Below are positions 23,156 to 32,276 of a stretch of 41,943 nucleotides of DNA, in pieces. This DNA is from a virus. The DNA is taken from IMG/VR virus record IMGVR_UViG_3300030328_000932, positions 1-41,943 of that record. One strand, given 5' to 3'. The position numbers were made by a program, and so were the translations under genes. The stretch's first letter is position 1; each line of letters starts with the position of its first letter. Below the pieces are notes generated by a model, which saw only the letters and a program-made list of their open reading frames with translations, searched no databases and was not told where the DNA came from.

Positions 23156-24520
23156 ATGATTAAACATTCCCAACAATCAAAAGGCTTTATGCCTACAAAA
23201 TCCGGGCCTAATCTTAGTGGCTTTTATATGGGTAATTCAAGCAATCTTATGCAAATGTATCAAACTGGAGGTGACATTCCTTCAGCGTATAAAAAAAGCT
23301 TTAGCTTAACGGCTACTCCCGGAGGAGCAACCCTTGCAAGGGCAATTCAACGAAGGTCTGATGCTGACACGCTAGAAGATTATCAAAGAAAAGAAGCTGA
23401 GAGACAAAAACGTGGTGGTCTTTTTGGTAGCATTGCAGGAACCGGACTTGCTTTAATTGGTGGTGCGATTGCAGGGCCTGCTGGTGCGGGCATAGGCAAA
23501 GCCATAGGAACAGGGCTAGGTCAAAGATTTGGTGCTGGAAAGGCTGTTGATTATGATTCAAGTGGTACTGTTTTTGCACAGCAGGCTTTTAGAGATGTAG
23601 ATGAGGCTAGTGAAGATTTTAATCAGGGAATTTTAGGCAGGTCTCTTTTAGAGGGTGCTAAAACAGGATTGACTGCTGGCCTTACTCCGGGTGGTGGTGT
23701 ATACGGAGCATACAACCCTTTAAAAAGTGCAGGTAGGGCAAACATATCAAAAATGGTTTCAGGTGTTGGGTTAAAAGGCTTTACAGGGGGGCAAGGACTA
23801 CTAGGCTTTTCACAACCTGAGTTTGTGCAAGCTACATCTGCTATGCCACAAACACTTTCTCAAAGCGAAATTGCTAGTAGGGCGATGGACTATTCACAAA
23901 GATATGGCGATCAGGCATCTCAATTATTTATGGATGATTTTGGAATACAGATTCCGGGTGCTCAAACAGGTGGTCTTATTGAATACCAGTACGGTGGGGG
24001 AGTTGGTGATATACAACAAATTTTACAAGATGCTGGTATACAAGCCAATGAAAACCAACTAGCTTTATTTGAACAGTTTGATCCTAGTTCCTTGAATGAA
24101 CTGGCATCTGATTTGCAAAGTAGTTTACTCTCTGGCACTAAACAAGTACAAGCACAGCAAGCTGGCACGGGTTTCTCTGGTTCTGGTGTGACACAAGAAG
24201 CACAAAAAGAACAAAGGGAAATTGCTATGGGGCAACTTGAGTCTGCACAAGAAAAAGCGGCTAGAGGATTTGAGTCACAGACATTGGGAGATGCGGCTAG
24301 TATGATAAATGAGGGTGTAGATTTTGGTCGTGTTAATAATGAACCTCAGTTTGAACAGGCCCCTACGCAAGAGGCTGGATGGAGCCCTCCTGAGAGTCCA
24401 CAGCAAGGGGCTACCTACGCTTTTAATAATAAAAACTGGGTATGGGATGGTTCTAATTGGGTAACTGGTGCACAGTTTACATACGACATGGATTCGTATT
24501 ATGATGACATGTACGGTTAA
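23156..24520 (+). CDS. internal virion protein with glycine-zipper segment
   Basis: 454 aa. A glycine/alanine-rich membrane-active stretch lies near 87-127 (GLFGSIAGTGLALIGGAIAG, PAGAGIGKAIGTGLGQRFGA), like the glycine zippers of ejection proteins. Other glycine loops occur (GGQGLLGFSQPEF, YQYGGGVGD), followed by a glutamine-rich region (LESAQEKAARGFESQTLGDA). It is first of three genes forming a presumed ejectosome, like the gp14-gp15-gp16 order of T7-like phages. The ATG has AAAGGA upstream. Such proteins leave the head with DNA and form a channel across the envelope. Confidence 0.65.
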   Translation: MIKHSQQSKGFMPTKSGPNLSGFYMGNSSNLMQMYQTGGDIPSAYKKSFSLTATPGGATLARAIQRRSDADTLEDYQRKEAERQKRGGLFGSIAGTGLALIGGAIAGPAGAGIGKAIGTGLGQRFGAGKAVDYDSSGTVFAQQAFRDVDEASEDFNQGILGRSLLEGAKTGLTAGLTPGGGVYGAYNPLKSAGRANISKMVSGVGLKGFTGGQGLLGFSQPEFVQATSAMPQTLSQSEIASRAMDYSQRYGDQASQLFMDDFGIQIPGAQTGGLIEYQYGGGVGDIQQILQDAGIQANENQLALFEQFDPSSLNELASDLQSSLLSGTKQVQAQQAGTGFSGSGVTQEAQKEQREIAMGQLESAQEKAARGFESQTLGDAASMINEGVDFGRVNNEPQFEQAPTQEAGWSPPESPQQGATYAFNNKNWVWDGSNWVTGAQFTYDMDSYYDDMYG

Positions 24521-24531
24521 GGACGATTACG

Positions 24532-26058
24532 ATGCCCGGACACACTAGAAGTATATATAGTAGAAGACAGCGTATGGCTCCCGGTCAATACGACAATCCC
24601 CTTGCAGACTTTTTAGATAGACTGCCAGATTATTTTAACGATTATCAGAGAAATCAATTAGCTCTTGAAAGACAGCAACTGGCAGATAAAAGGTATGAAG
24701 ATTCAAAAGAAATAGCTAGACAGCAGAGAGTAGAAGAGCAAGAACGTTACGATAAAGAACAAAAAAGATTAGATAAGAAAGCAGAAACAGATGAACTTAA
24801 TAGAATAAGGTCTATAGGTAATAGCTTTTTAAATAACGGAGACACAGAGCAGGCGATAAAAATATTTGAAAAGACTGGTGATATGGACATTGTTTCTGGG
24901 TTGAGAGATAAGGCGGAAAAAGAAACTGGTAGGGAGGATGCTTTTGTTGAGATCAGAAACATGTCTGGTAGATCAGACACAAATCCCTTTCAGTATAAAG
25001 ACAAGTTAGAAAAGTTTAGAGAGGATTACAACATAAGACCCGGTGATAATAGCAATTTAGATAGACAGTTGTTTCAAATAGAGTCTTTAAATAATCAGCA
25101 AATTAATAGACGAAATAAAGGAATGATACCACTTGAAGAATGGAAGACCCTAGACCCCGAAGCTAGAGCGGATTATAATGCGGTGAAAGATGCAGAAAAA
25201 GTTTTAAGCGAGTTGCGAGAAGAGCAAGTAATGGGAGCGGGTGTAATTTCATCTGGTCTTGGTGGCCCAAGTATATCAGAGAGGATAGAAAACCAAAGAA
25301 ATAAAATATCTCAAATAATGAATAAGCCTAAATATAAACTGGAAACAGAGGCAGAATATAATTTTAGAACAAAGTCAGAGGCACGCTCTCAATTAGGTTT
25401 ATCTCAACCTAATATAAACATGGGTGAAAATACTTTTAACATAGATGAATTTACGCCTTCATCTGAAGAATCTCTTGCTGGTATGGATGTCAATGAGGCT
25501 GTTGAAAAATTAATTGCACCACCGGAATCACAACCCGACAGTGTTCAAGTCGAGAGTAGGACTCCTATACAAGACATACTAAATATACCTAGTGCACAGG
25601 CTCAACCTCAGACAACAGAACAAGACATTTCTAAACCTGCTGATTTGCAACTTGGTGAAACTATTAGTGCACAGCCAACATCTAATTTCGATGTAAAAGA
25701 CATATCTGAAGCTAAAGATAATATGTTAAAAAACCCTCAAACAGCTCGCAAATACGCTAAAGATGTTAAAAAATTACAAAATTTATCTAACAGATTGTTA
25801 GATGTTCAAAACATACCAAATGAAAAAAGCAGAGATTTTACTAGAAAAAAACTAAACAAAGAAATTGAAAAAATATCTAATGATATTAAAAAAGAATATG
25901 GAGATTTTATTGATCCAAACACAGGTGAATTTAGCAGTGGTGAATTTAGCAATGATTTCTTTTCTGTATTAAGTTTATATAGCGATGTACCTCAAGATCA
26001 ATTAAAACAATTATTCAAAGGTTTTTCTACAGCAAAGCCAGTACAACAAGCAATATAA
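24532..26058 (+). CDS. internal virion protein, coiled coil, 508 aa
   Basis: N-terminal MPGHTRSIYSRRQRMAPGQY, then a long charged coiled coil (NQLALERQQLADKRYEDSKE, EEQERYDKEQKRLDKKAETD). The middle is proline/glutamine-rich and disordered (about 330-400, PESQPDSVQVESRTPIQDI). The last 100 residues are helical again. The location between two ejection candidates and the architecture suggest a gp15-like internal core protein. No enzymatic motif is seen. The next gene begins 3 bp after its stop. Confidence 0.6.
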   Translation: MPGHTRSIYSRRQRMAPGQYDNPLADFLDRLPDYFNDYQRNQLALERQQLADKRYEDSKEIARQQRVEEQERYDKEQKRLDKKAETDELNRIRSIGNSFLNNGDTEQAIKIFEKTGDMDIVSGLRDKAEKETGREDAFVEIRNMSGRSDTNPFQYKDKLEKFREDYNIRPGDNSNLDRQLFQIESLNNQQINRRNKGMIPLEEWKTLDPEARADYNAVKDAEKVLSELREEQVMGAGVISSGLGGPSISERIENQRNKISQIMNKPKYKLETEAEYNFRTKSEARSQLGLSQPNINMGENTFNIDEFTPSSEESLAGMDVNEAVEKLIAPPESQPDSVQVESRTPIQDILNIPSAQAQPQTTEQDISKPADLQLGETISAQPTSNFDVKDISEAKDNMLKNPQTARKYAKDVKKLQNLSNRLLDVQNIPNEKSRDFTRKKLNKEIEKISNDIKKEYGDFIDPNTGEFSSGEFSNDFFSVLSLYSDVPQDQLKQLFKGFSTAKPVQQAI

Positions 26059-26061
26059 AAC

Positions 26062-29000
26062 ATGCCAACAAACCCAGATTCATACAGGTCTTTTGCAGAT
26101 GCTTTAAATCTGGCTTACAGTAATCCAGATAAAATAAACAATACAACTTTAAACAGTTTACATGAAAGGTCGGATTTTTTAGAATCTGATTCTAATCCTG
26201 TTACTGACACATTTGATCCAGATGCATACACAGAAAACTTTTTACAGGAATCAAATAAAATAAAAAAGTCATCTAAAGATGAATCTTTGTATGGATTTAT
26301 ACCCGGAGGGTGGCTACCAGACTGGGTTAAGGATGGGTATAATAGAAGTATAACGGGCCTGTCAGAACAGATTGTATCTGGAGAGCAAAGGTTTAATCTT
26401 GGTGATTACAATCCTAGCACATTAGAAGATATAGGTGCTACCGTAATATCTTTTATACAACCACTAGACTTTGCAACGATGGCGGCTGGTGGTGGTATTG
26501 GAGGTTTCGCCGCTAAACAAGCATTAAAATCTGGTGCAAAAGAAGCTCTGAAAAAAGGACTGTCAAAAACAGCTACTAATAAGATAGTAACTAATAAATT
26601 AGATGATCTTGCAGTAAAAGAAATATTGGGCAATGCTCCAAATAAAGCAATACAATTAATGGTAAATGGTGGAGTTGCACCTACGGTAGCTAAGAAAGCT
26701 GTAGAACAAGCCGCTCCTAGAGTAGTTCATAAGGCATTAATTGAAGGTGCGGCTGGAGCAACAGGATTAGGGTTTTATCAAGGTCTAGCCACAGGGCAAA
26801 TGACAAAGATTGAAAGCGGTGACTTTGATGAAGTTATGGCTTTAAAAGAAGGTATTAAAGGCAGTGCGTTAGGTGCTGTGACAGCAGGAACTGGGCCGAT
26901 TGTAAGGTCTGCCCTAAAAGGTTTAAAGCCTACAACTCAAACTCTTGCTGTAAAAGCTGTAGAGACTGCTGAGTTTGGTACTCTTGCTCCTATTCTTAGC
27001 GGAGAAGATATAAATGTAGAAGGGTATATACATGCGGCGGGTGTTATAGGTGGCTTAACAGCACAGAAAGCGGCGTTAAGGTATGCTAAAAAAGGTATAG
27101 ATGCTGTAAAGTCTAAGCAGTACGAGAACGCAATGGATGCTGAAACTACAGCAAGATACATAATGGAGGAGACTGGTAAAGACGTTCAAAAAAGAAGTGT
27201 TCGTAACATGATAGAAACCAATGAAGTTTTTACGGATAGATATGGAACAGAGTTTGATCGTTTGCGTTTTAATGATAAACAAAAAACAGTTCAGTTGCGA
27301 AACAAGCAGACTCAGAAAGTAGATAAAATTAATTACGATCAATTTGACCAATTATTATTTAGAAGAAAAAGCAAAGCTAGAACAGAAAAAGGTCTCGCTA
27401 CATACAGAAATAATCAAATAAAAAACCTTACAAAAGAGTTAAAATTAGATACTAAAAAATTTAATGAGCATATAGATGCATCAAGACTAAAGCCACCAGC
27501 AGAAGGTGTAAAAAATAAATACTCCTTAAACTCTTTAAGTGGTGTGGAAAGGTTTAAGCTGTTAAATGAACTTAGGCATGAGAAGAGAGTTCTTGATTTA
27601 GGTAAGCAGTTAACGGAAGCAGGTTGGGAGGGTAGTTTACTACCAAAGAAAAGATTTTTTGATGATCTGTTTCCCACCCTTCCTAAGTTTTACAGGCAAA
27701 CAAAAAATAGAGGAACAACACAATTAGAAACATTATCGTTTAGAGACTTTGATCGCTTTAATATTAGAGAACTAACATTAACTGGTGACTTTATACAGCA
27801 GTTTAGAAGTGCAGGTGTGTTTAAAGGCGGTTTATTTAAAAGAAAAAAGTTATTAGAATACAATCAATCTTTAGCTGACAAGCTTGAAGACCCTAGATAC
27901 GCCATTGCAAAAAATAAAAACCTACCAGACTTCCAAAAGGTACAAGAAATTAGAAAAACATTTGATAGTATATGGGAGTTGGCTAATAAGGCGGGTATTG
28001 ATCTAGGCCCTAAAGAACAATTTTATTTTCCTAGAATGATAAAGCCTGAGTTTTTAGGGATATTTAATAAAGACATAGCAAATATAGCAAAGAACAATGC
28101 AGAGTTAGCATTTGACAGTAAGCTAGCAAATAATAAAAACTTTCAAGACTTGTTAAAGTCTTACATAGATACAAAACAGTTTGATCCTGCTACTATTAAT
28201 GCACTGCAAAAAATGGGTGGGGTTGATCCTAATGTAACACCTAGAACAAGGGCACAGCAAGCTGAGGTCAATAGAAAGATGGCTCAAGCTTTTTACGACC
28301 TTAACCGTGCAGTTACGGTTCAGTTTGCCAACACAGCAAAGAACTTAGAAGTTGCTAGAAAAGGGGTTGATATACCAAAAGAATTTATGGAAAGAGATGT
28401 CAGATTAGTTCTTTCAAGGTACTCAAAACAAGTGGCAAACAGAATATCTTTTGTAGAAACTTTTGGCAAGAAGGGAGAGGTCATTACTAGCAGAATCAAT
28501 GCACTTCATAAGTCTTCTAAGGATGCTTTAAAAGCAGGCGATTTAAAGCTTTCAAAACAGTTTAGCGAATCAAGCAGATTGTTAAAGCAGTTGTTTTCTG
28601 CTTCTACAAATAAAATTGAAATTGATCCATCGTACAACTGGAAGACACCAACGGCAAGAAAGTTTTGGGGAGATATTGTTGATTTTCAAATAGGTACAAA
28701 GATTGGTTTAGGTTTTGCTACAATACCAAACATAACACAGACTTTTATATCTACTGCAATACGAACAGGGTATAGGCCTTTGGTAAGGTCAATGTATAAT
28801 TTATCTGTAAACCCTGTAGTGGATTCTAAAACTGGATTAAGATACAGAGATGCTATTAGAAAGTCTGGTGTTTCTAATTTGTCTGTCTTTCAAATGATTT
28901 CTAATTTGGAACCATCAGATAGGTTCATGGGTAGGTTTGCAGATATAACAACAAGGGTTTCACAATTTCAAAGAATAAATGAGTACAACCAAATACTTTC

Positions 29001-30066
29001 TGCGGCGGCGGCTAGGGAGTGGATACTGGCACTTAGGAAAACAGCTAATGGAAGAAGTGCTTTATTAGATACAGGTATTAAGTTACCTCAGTTGTTAGGC
29101 GGTGCTAGGATAAACAGAAGGCAGTGGGCGATTAAGACTCTAAATGAATTAGGCTTTGCTGACCATACAAAAACTCCCACACAAAGACAACTATATGAAG
29201 CTATGTATAAGTTCTCAAGAGACAGTCAGCTACAAAGAAACGTGCTCACAGAACCTTTAGTTTCTCTTGACCCTAGATGGAGACCTTTCTTTTTATTTAA
29301 AAAGTTTGGTTATAAACAGTTTAACTGGATGAGAGAGCAGTTACAGGCAGAGGTGTCTCGTGGTAACTTGTTTCCTATGCTAAGACTTGGTGTGGCGGGA
29401 ATGGCAGGTGGTGAGTTTGTTGGATATGCGAGAGATGCATTTGCAGAATATATAGCAGGTAATGAGGTCTATGACAATAATAGATATATGTTTCCCTATT
29501 TATTAAAAGGAACCAAGTTATCAGATGTAGGATCAGATCAATTTGTAGAAATGTCTGAATTTACCATAGACGATTATGTAGATAGGTTTGCATCTGTTGG
29601 TGCATTTGGTGTTATAGGAGATATTGTTGCTAATGAAAATAAAATAAGAGCTATTGAGTTTGCTTTCAAACCTGCGATCGTTCAGGACTTTGATAAGATA
29701 TGGAGTGCTATGACTAGAACAATAGAAGATACAAAAACATACGGATTAGGAACCGTTAAAAGACTTCCAAAGTATGTGGCTCCTATACTTGGTACAGTTC
29801 CTAGAAGGTTTGCTGAGAAATTTGAACCCGTTGGTCAGAGAAACGCTTATGTTTTAAGAATTAAACAATTAAGATTAGGAGACATAAGAGATGCTATCAT
29901 AGAAGGCAATAGCGACAAAGCCGTTAGATTGATACAAGACTACAACAGAACTTATGGATCAGAAAACCCTATACTATATGATGACTACGATGCAGATGCG
30001 ATTACAGAAAGAATTATAAACAGAATAAAGAAGAGACAAGAAAACGTAAGGAGAACTAATCCGTAA
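26062..30066 (+). CDS. very large internal virion/ejection protein, 1334 aa
   Basis: Largest gene in the window and last in the rightward block. It has an alanine/glycine-rich membrane-interacting stretch near 135-165 (PLDFATMAAGGGIGGFAAKQ), further small-residue segments (AAGATGLGFYQGLATGQM), and long helical, lysine-rich regions. A conserved-looking C-terminal part contains LDPRWRPFFLFKKFGYKQFN and FPMLRLGVAGMAGGEFVGYA. No lytic transglycosylase signature is visible, unlike T7 gp16, so cell-wall cleavage would have to come from elsewhere. The 3' end overlaps the convergent leftward gene by 11 bp. Confidence 0.7.
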   Translation: MPTNPDSYRSFADALNLAYSNPDKINNTTLNSLHERSDFLESDSNPVTDTFDPDAYTENFLQESNKIKKSSKDESLYGFIPGGWLPDWVKDGYNRSITGLSEQIVSGEQRFNLGDYNPSTLEDIGATVISFIQPLDFATMAAGGGIGGFAAKQALKSGAKEALKKGLSKTATNKIVTNKLDDLAVKEILGNAPNKAIQLMVNGGVAPTVAKKAVEQAAPRVVHKALIEGAAGATGLGFYQGLATGQMTKIESGDFDEVMALKEGIKGSALGAVTAGTGPIVRSALKGLKPTTQTLAVKAVETAEFGTLAPILSGEDINVEGYIHAAGVIGGLTAQKAALRYAKKGIDAVKSKQYENAMDAETTARYIMEETGKDVQKRSVRNMIETNEVFTDRYGTEFDRLRFNDKQKTVQLRNKQTQKVDKINYDQFDQLLFRRKSKARTEKGLATYRNNQIKNLTKELKLDTKKFNEHIDASRLKPPAEGVKNKYSLNSLSGVERFKLLNELRHEKRVLDLGKQLTEAGWEGSLLPKKRFFDDLFPTLPKFYRQTKNRGTTQLETLSFRDFDRFNIRELTLTGDFIQQFRSAGVFKGGLFKRKKLLEYNQSLADKLEDPRYAIAKNKNLPDFQKVQEIRKTFDSIWELANKAGIDLGPKEQFYFPRMIKPEFLGIFNKDIANIAKNNAELAFDSKLANNKNFQDLLKSYIDTKQFDPATINALQKMGGVDPNVTPRTRAQQAEVNRKMAQAFYDLNRAVTVQFANTAKNLEVARKGVDIPKEFMERDVRLVLSRYSKQVANRISFVETFGKKGEVITSRINALHKSSKDALKAGDLKLSKQFSESSRLLKQLFSASTNKIEIDPSYNWKTPTARKFWGDIVDFQIGTKIGLGFATIPNITQTFISTAIRTGYRPLVRSMYNLSVNPVVDSKTGLRYRDAIRKSGVSNLSVFQMISNLEPSDRFMGRFADITTRVSQFQRINEYNQILSAAAAREWILALRKTANGRSALLDTGIKLPQLLGGARINRRQWAIKTLNELGFADHTKTPTQRQLYEAMYKFSRDSQLQRNVLTEPLVSLDPRWRPFFLFKKFGYKQFNWMREQLQAEVSRGNLFPMLRLGVAGMAGGEFVGYARDAFAEYIAGNEVYDNNRYMFPYLLKGTKLSDVGSDQFVEMSEFTIDDYVDRFASVGAFGVIGDIVANENKIRAIEFAFKPAIVQDFDKIWSAMTRTIEDTKTYGLGTVKRLPKYVAPILGTVPRRFAEKFEPVGQRNAYVLRIKQLRLGDIRDAIIEGNSDKAVRLIQDYNRTYGSENPILYDDYDADAITERIINRIKKRQENVRRTNP

Positions 30067-30253
30067 CGTACAATAAGGTTTCCTCTGCAAATTCTGGAAA
30101 CCCATGCTTTTCCCAGAACTTAGCTAATCTTTTGTAATATACTTGTGCTGTAATACGTTTCTTTTTTAAATCTTTAATGATTACCATAAACTCAGAAACC
30201 AATTCAGGTTCCATAGGTTCTTCTTCTACTGGAAAGTCATCCATTATATCCAT
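30056..30253 (-). CDS. small acidic protein, 65 aa
   Basis: Last gene of the long leftward block. The sequence MDIMDDFPVEEEPMEPELVS, then KKRITAQVYYKRLAKFWEKH, joins an acidic N-terminus to a helical basic middle. Its 3' end runs 11 bp into the end of the rightward 1334-aa gene, with no terminator space between them. Its start overlaps the upstream gene's stop. Function unknown. Confidence 0.6.
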   Translation of the reverse strand: MDIMDDFPVEEEPMEPELVSEFMVIIKDLKKKRITAQVYYKRLAKFWEKHGFPEFAEETLLYVTD

Positions 30254-30555
30254 TACTTACTACTCCTTATTTGTATAGAAAAAAGTTCTTCTTTCTTTTT
30301 CTTTGTATATGTAGACCTTTGACTCTTTGTCATCTTCAACCAACACTCTGGAAGTGAAGAAACTTGAGTGTCGTAACTACCTGCAACTCCACAAAATTTT
30401 TTAAGTTGGTCATCGTTTTTCTGTTTTTGTGGGTTAAAATATGATTTACCGCAAAAACCACAGGTTCTATTGGTTTTACTGCAAATTTCAAACATTGGCT
30501 TTAAAAAACCCCCTCTAATCTCACGATTTTCGCTGTAAAATAAATTATTGGACAT
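30253..30555 (-). CDS. cysteine-containing small protein, 100 aa
   Basis: Contains ICSKTNRTCGFCGKSYFNPQ, with CGFC as one zinc knuckle and further cysteines (C24, C54, C71) that may complete the site. A basic C-terminus follows (STYTKKKKEELF). This is a probable zinc ribbon. It lies just after a GC-rich hairpin (30582-30607) in the leftward block. Function unknown. Confidence 0.55.
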   Translation of the reverse strand: MSNNLFYSENREIRGGFLKPMFEICSKTNRTCGFCGKSYFNPQKQKNDDQLKKFCGVAGSYDTQVSSLPECWLKMTKSQRSTYTKKKKEELFSIQIRSSK

Positions 30556-30581
30556 AAGTATCGCCTAAATAAAAACTATTG

Positions 30582-30607
30582 AATAAGGGGGCCGTAGCCC
30601 CCCTATT
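30582..30607 (-). terminator. hairpin with UACG tetraloop
   Basis: In the leftward transcript the stem GGGGGC/GCCCCC encloses UACG closed by a C-G pair, the very stable UNCG tetraloop, extended by AATA/TATT at the base. It lies 12 bp past the stop of the gene at 30619-30828. It is followed only by a mixed AT stretch, so it may be a weak terminator or an RNA-stabilising or processing element. Confidence 0.65.
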
Positions 30608-30618
30608 ATTAACAAGCA

Positions 30619-30828
30619 CTAGAATGGCGTGTTTTTCTTGTACTCTTCCTTAAACTGACCAGAAAGATACCTATCTCCCTTATCGGTTTCGTTGATCCAC
30701 AAAGAAAAGTCTTTCTTTTCTCCATTTACCATACCGTTACCAGTATAATCAGGCTTCTTATCGCCATCTTTTTTGAACTTGTTTTTCCACAGCGTAAAGC
30801 TGTTTTCTTTTTGTTTGTATTCGGCCAT
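30619..30828 (-). CDS. small hypothetical protein, DUF736-like pattern, 69 aa
   Basis: MAEYKQKENSFTLWKNKFKK, then GKDFSLWINETDKGDRYLSG-like strand sequence (DFSLWINETDKGDRYLSGQF). Small proteins with a lysine-rich N-terminus and this beta pattern resemble DUF736-type phage and plasmid proteins, but the match is only by eye. A GGAGGC ribosome binding site precedes the ATG. Function unknown. Confidence 0.6.
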   Translation of the reverse strand: MAEYKQKENSFTLWKNKFKKDGDKKPDYTGNGMVNGEKKDFSLWINETDKGDRYLSGQFKEEYKKNTPF

Positions 30829-30851
30829 TGTGCCTCCTAGTTATGGGCAAG

Positions 30852-31070
30852 CTAATTCATTACTTTGTTTAGCCAACGCAGAGATTCTAATTTGTCATTC
30901 TTTTTATCTCTTTCGTAAGAACTTGCTTGCCCTGTTCTGTTATTCAATTTTGTTTCTAATTCTATCATTCTCTTGTAAGTTGATCCTCTTTTTGAGACTC
31001 GACCCTCTTTGATAATTTTTTTATAATAAGTGACAAGTCCTCTTGCTCCCATTAGTTTATTATTTTTCAT
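30852..31070 (-). CDS. small basic helical protein, 72 aa
   Basis: MKNNKLMGARGLVTYYKKII, then KRMIELETKLNNRTGQAS. It is basic and helical. Its start overlaps the stop of the resolvase-like gene upstream by 11 bp, so it is translationally coupled. It could be an accessory of that nuclease; no family is recognised. Confidence 0.6.
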   Translation of the reverse strand: MKNNKLMGARGLVTYYKKIIKEGRVSKRGSTYKRMIELETKLNNRTGQASSYERDKKNDKLESLRWLNKVMN

Positions 31071-31392
31071 CTGCCATTTCCTTCATTATAGATAATGTGT
31101 TAATAAAATATTCATAGTCTAATACAATGTATGGTTTACCACGATCCTCACGAATCACCACACCATGCTCTTGTTTTTCTGGCTTCATCCATACCGCTAT
31201 CTGTTTCCTTCTTTTACACCCAAAGTATTGACCTTCAATTTCTATGTCTCCTTGTTCGTGTTGTGCTCCACCTCTGTCTCTGTTAAATGCTTCTAACCCT
31301 GCTTCTTTCGCCATACGTACGGCTTGTCTTTGTAACTCTGCACCACGTTGTCTTGCTCTTCTTCCACGTTGTACATTTTTAGGATTTTTCAT
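31060..31392 (-). CDS. PD-(D/E)XK nuclease-like protein, resolvase type
   Basis: 110 aa. RRARQRGAELQRQAVRMAKE (helix with E19), then FNRDRGGAQHEQGDIEI and FGCKRRKQIAVWMKP. This follows the pattern of small phage PD-(D/E)XK enzymes and Holliday-junction resolvase-like proteins: helix with Glu, acidic D49 in GDI, then x-C-K. The position that normally holds Glu before CK is Gly (G58), so either another acidic residue substitutes or activity is lost. The gene is coupled (ATGA) to the zinc-ribbon gene upstream. It would process recombination or replication intermediates. Confidence 0.6.
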   Translation of the reverse strand: MKNPKNVQRGRRARQRGAELQRQAVRMAKEAGLEAFNRDRGGAQHEQGDIEIEGQYFGCKRRKQIAVWMKPEKQEHGVVIREDRGKPYIVLDYEYFINTLSIMKEMADEK

Positions 31393-31559
31393 ACTGCTAA
31401 CCTCATTTTACTGTGTTTATTTTTATTTCTGCAACGAGGGCAACTCATGTAAAGTTTTTTAGAATCTGACCAGTGAGTATTGTCACACTTATTGCATTCG
31501 TACAAATACTCTATAACATACTGACCATTTACATACTTAGTTCTGGTAAGATCAAACAT
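31389..31559 (-). CDS. zinc-ribbon miniprotein, 56 aa
   Basis: Short gene reading MFDLTRTKYVNGQYVIEYLY, then ECNKCDNTHW and MSCPRCRNKNKHSK. Two CxxC knuckles (C22/C25 and C40/C43) form a zinc ribbon. It overlaps the genes on both sides (8 bp upstream, ATGA downstream), which fixes it as real. It may be a nucleic-acid-binding partner of the following nuclease. Confidence 0.7.
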   Translation of the reverse strand: MFDLTRTKYVNGQYVIEYLYECNKCDNTHWSDSKKLYMSCPRCRNKNKHSKMRLAV

Positions 31560-31797
31560 TTTCTGTTACGCTACCTTCGATAACTAAGTCTGTACCTGAT
31601 GATCTATCTGCCATCGCATCGTTTTCTTTGTCTAACATTTGATTTTTTATTCTCTGCATGTCTTGTAATAACGCAAGATAGGGGCCTCTGTAGTCCTGTA
31701 CGTTTTCACCCTGCAAGGCTATTTTTAATGCATTGATATGTAACTCAACTTCTTGTTTAGAATACTTAATCAAAGCTGTACATGTATATTTCTTCAT
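31552..31797 (-). CDS. small helical protein, 81 aa
   Basis: MKKYTCTALIKYSKQEVELH, then INALKIALQGENVQDYRGPY and a polar acidic C-terminus. It is helical with no motif recognised. It overlaps the PD-(D/E)XK gene upstream by 4 bp and the zinc-ribbon gene downstream by 8 bp, as part of the nuclease cluster's operon. Confidence 0.6.
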   Translation of the reverse strand: MKKYTCTALIKYSKQEVELHINALKIALQGENVQDYRGPYLALLQDMQRIKNQMLDKENDAMADRSSGTDLVIEGSVTENV

Positions 31798-32276
31798 AAT
31801 AATTCCACTCCCTTGTTTGCAGGCAAGTATGCGTTAGTTCTAACAATACTACCGCCATTAATTGTTTTTTGTGTTCTCGTGTTTTTAACGTCAAAGTCAA
31901 ATAAAAAGTTCCCGTATTTGTCTGTTATTTTCCAATACATAACAATTTCATCTGTAATTAAATACAGAAAACCAATAAAAGGAACTCTTAAAAGAGTAGA
32001 TAATTTCTTACCATCCATGATTTTATCAAAGGTAACAAGCCAAGAACCAAACTCTCTCAACTTCATAAGACTCATATCCCTACACTTAGACTCGAATATT
32101 CCTGAGACTTGATTGTTTTTCACAATAATTCCATCTACCTTAGCATCCATATTCTTATCCGTTTCTACCAACATAGAACCTTCTTTATGCTCTTTGCATA
32201 TATGAAAGTTTATTTTTTCTAACATTTTTCTTTCATACTCCAAAGACTTCTGTCCTTTTTTTGTTAGTATATCCAT
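31794..32276 (-). CDS. PD-(D/E)XK-type nuclease, 160 aa
   Basis: The core has MDAKVDGIIVKNNQVSGIFESKCR: D48, then thirteen residues, then E62-S-K64, the canonical D...ExK catalytic triad, with an upstream helix carrying E14/E16. A following helix (SLMKLREFGSWLVTFDKIMD) completes the restriction-like fold. This is the better formed of the two small PD-(D/E)XK genes. It is coupled one base to the gene upstream. It may resolve branched DNA or degrade host DNA; which of these cannot be told from sequence. Confidence 0.65.
   Translation of the reverse strand: MDILTKKGQKSLEYERKMLEKINFHICKEHKEGSMLVETDKNMDAKVDGIIVKNNQVSGIFESKCRDMSLMKLREFGSWLVTFDKIMDGKKLSTLLRVPFIGFLYLITDEIVMYWKITDKYGNFLFDFDVKNTRTQKTINGGSIVRTNAYLPANKGVELL

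Noticed and set aside
1257-30066. Genome-wide reassignment of TAG to an amino acid
   Set aside because: Genes of 1334, 1021, 937 and 676 codons contain no internal TAG, and the TAG at the end of the portal gene precedes a separate gene with its own ribosome binding site.
31890-31925. A tenth GGAACTT promoter copy
   Set aside because: GGAACTT occurs here on the minus strand but inside a coding region, and no TATAAT-like box lies 16 bp downstream.
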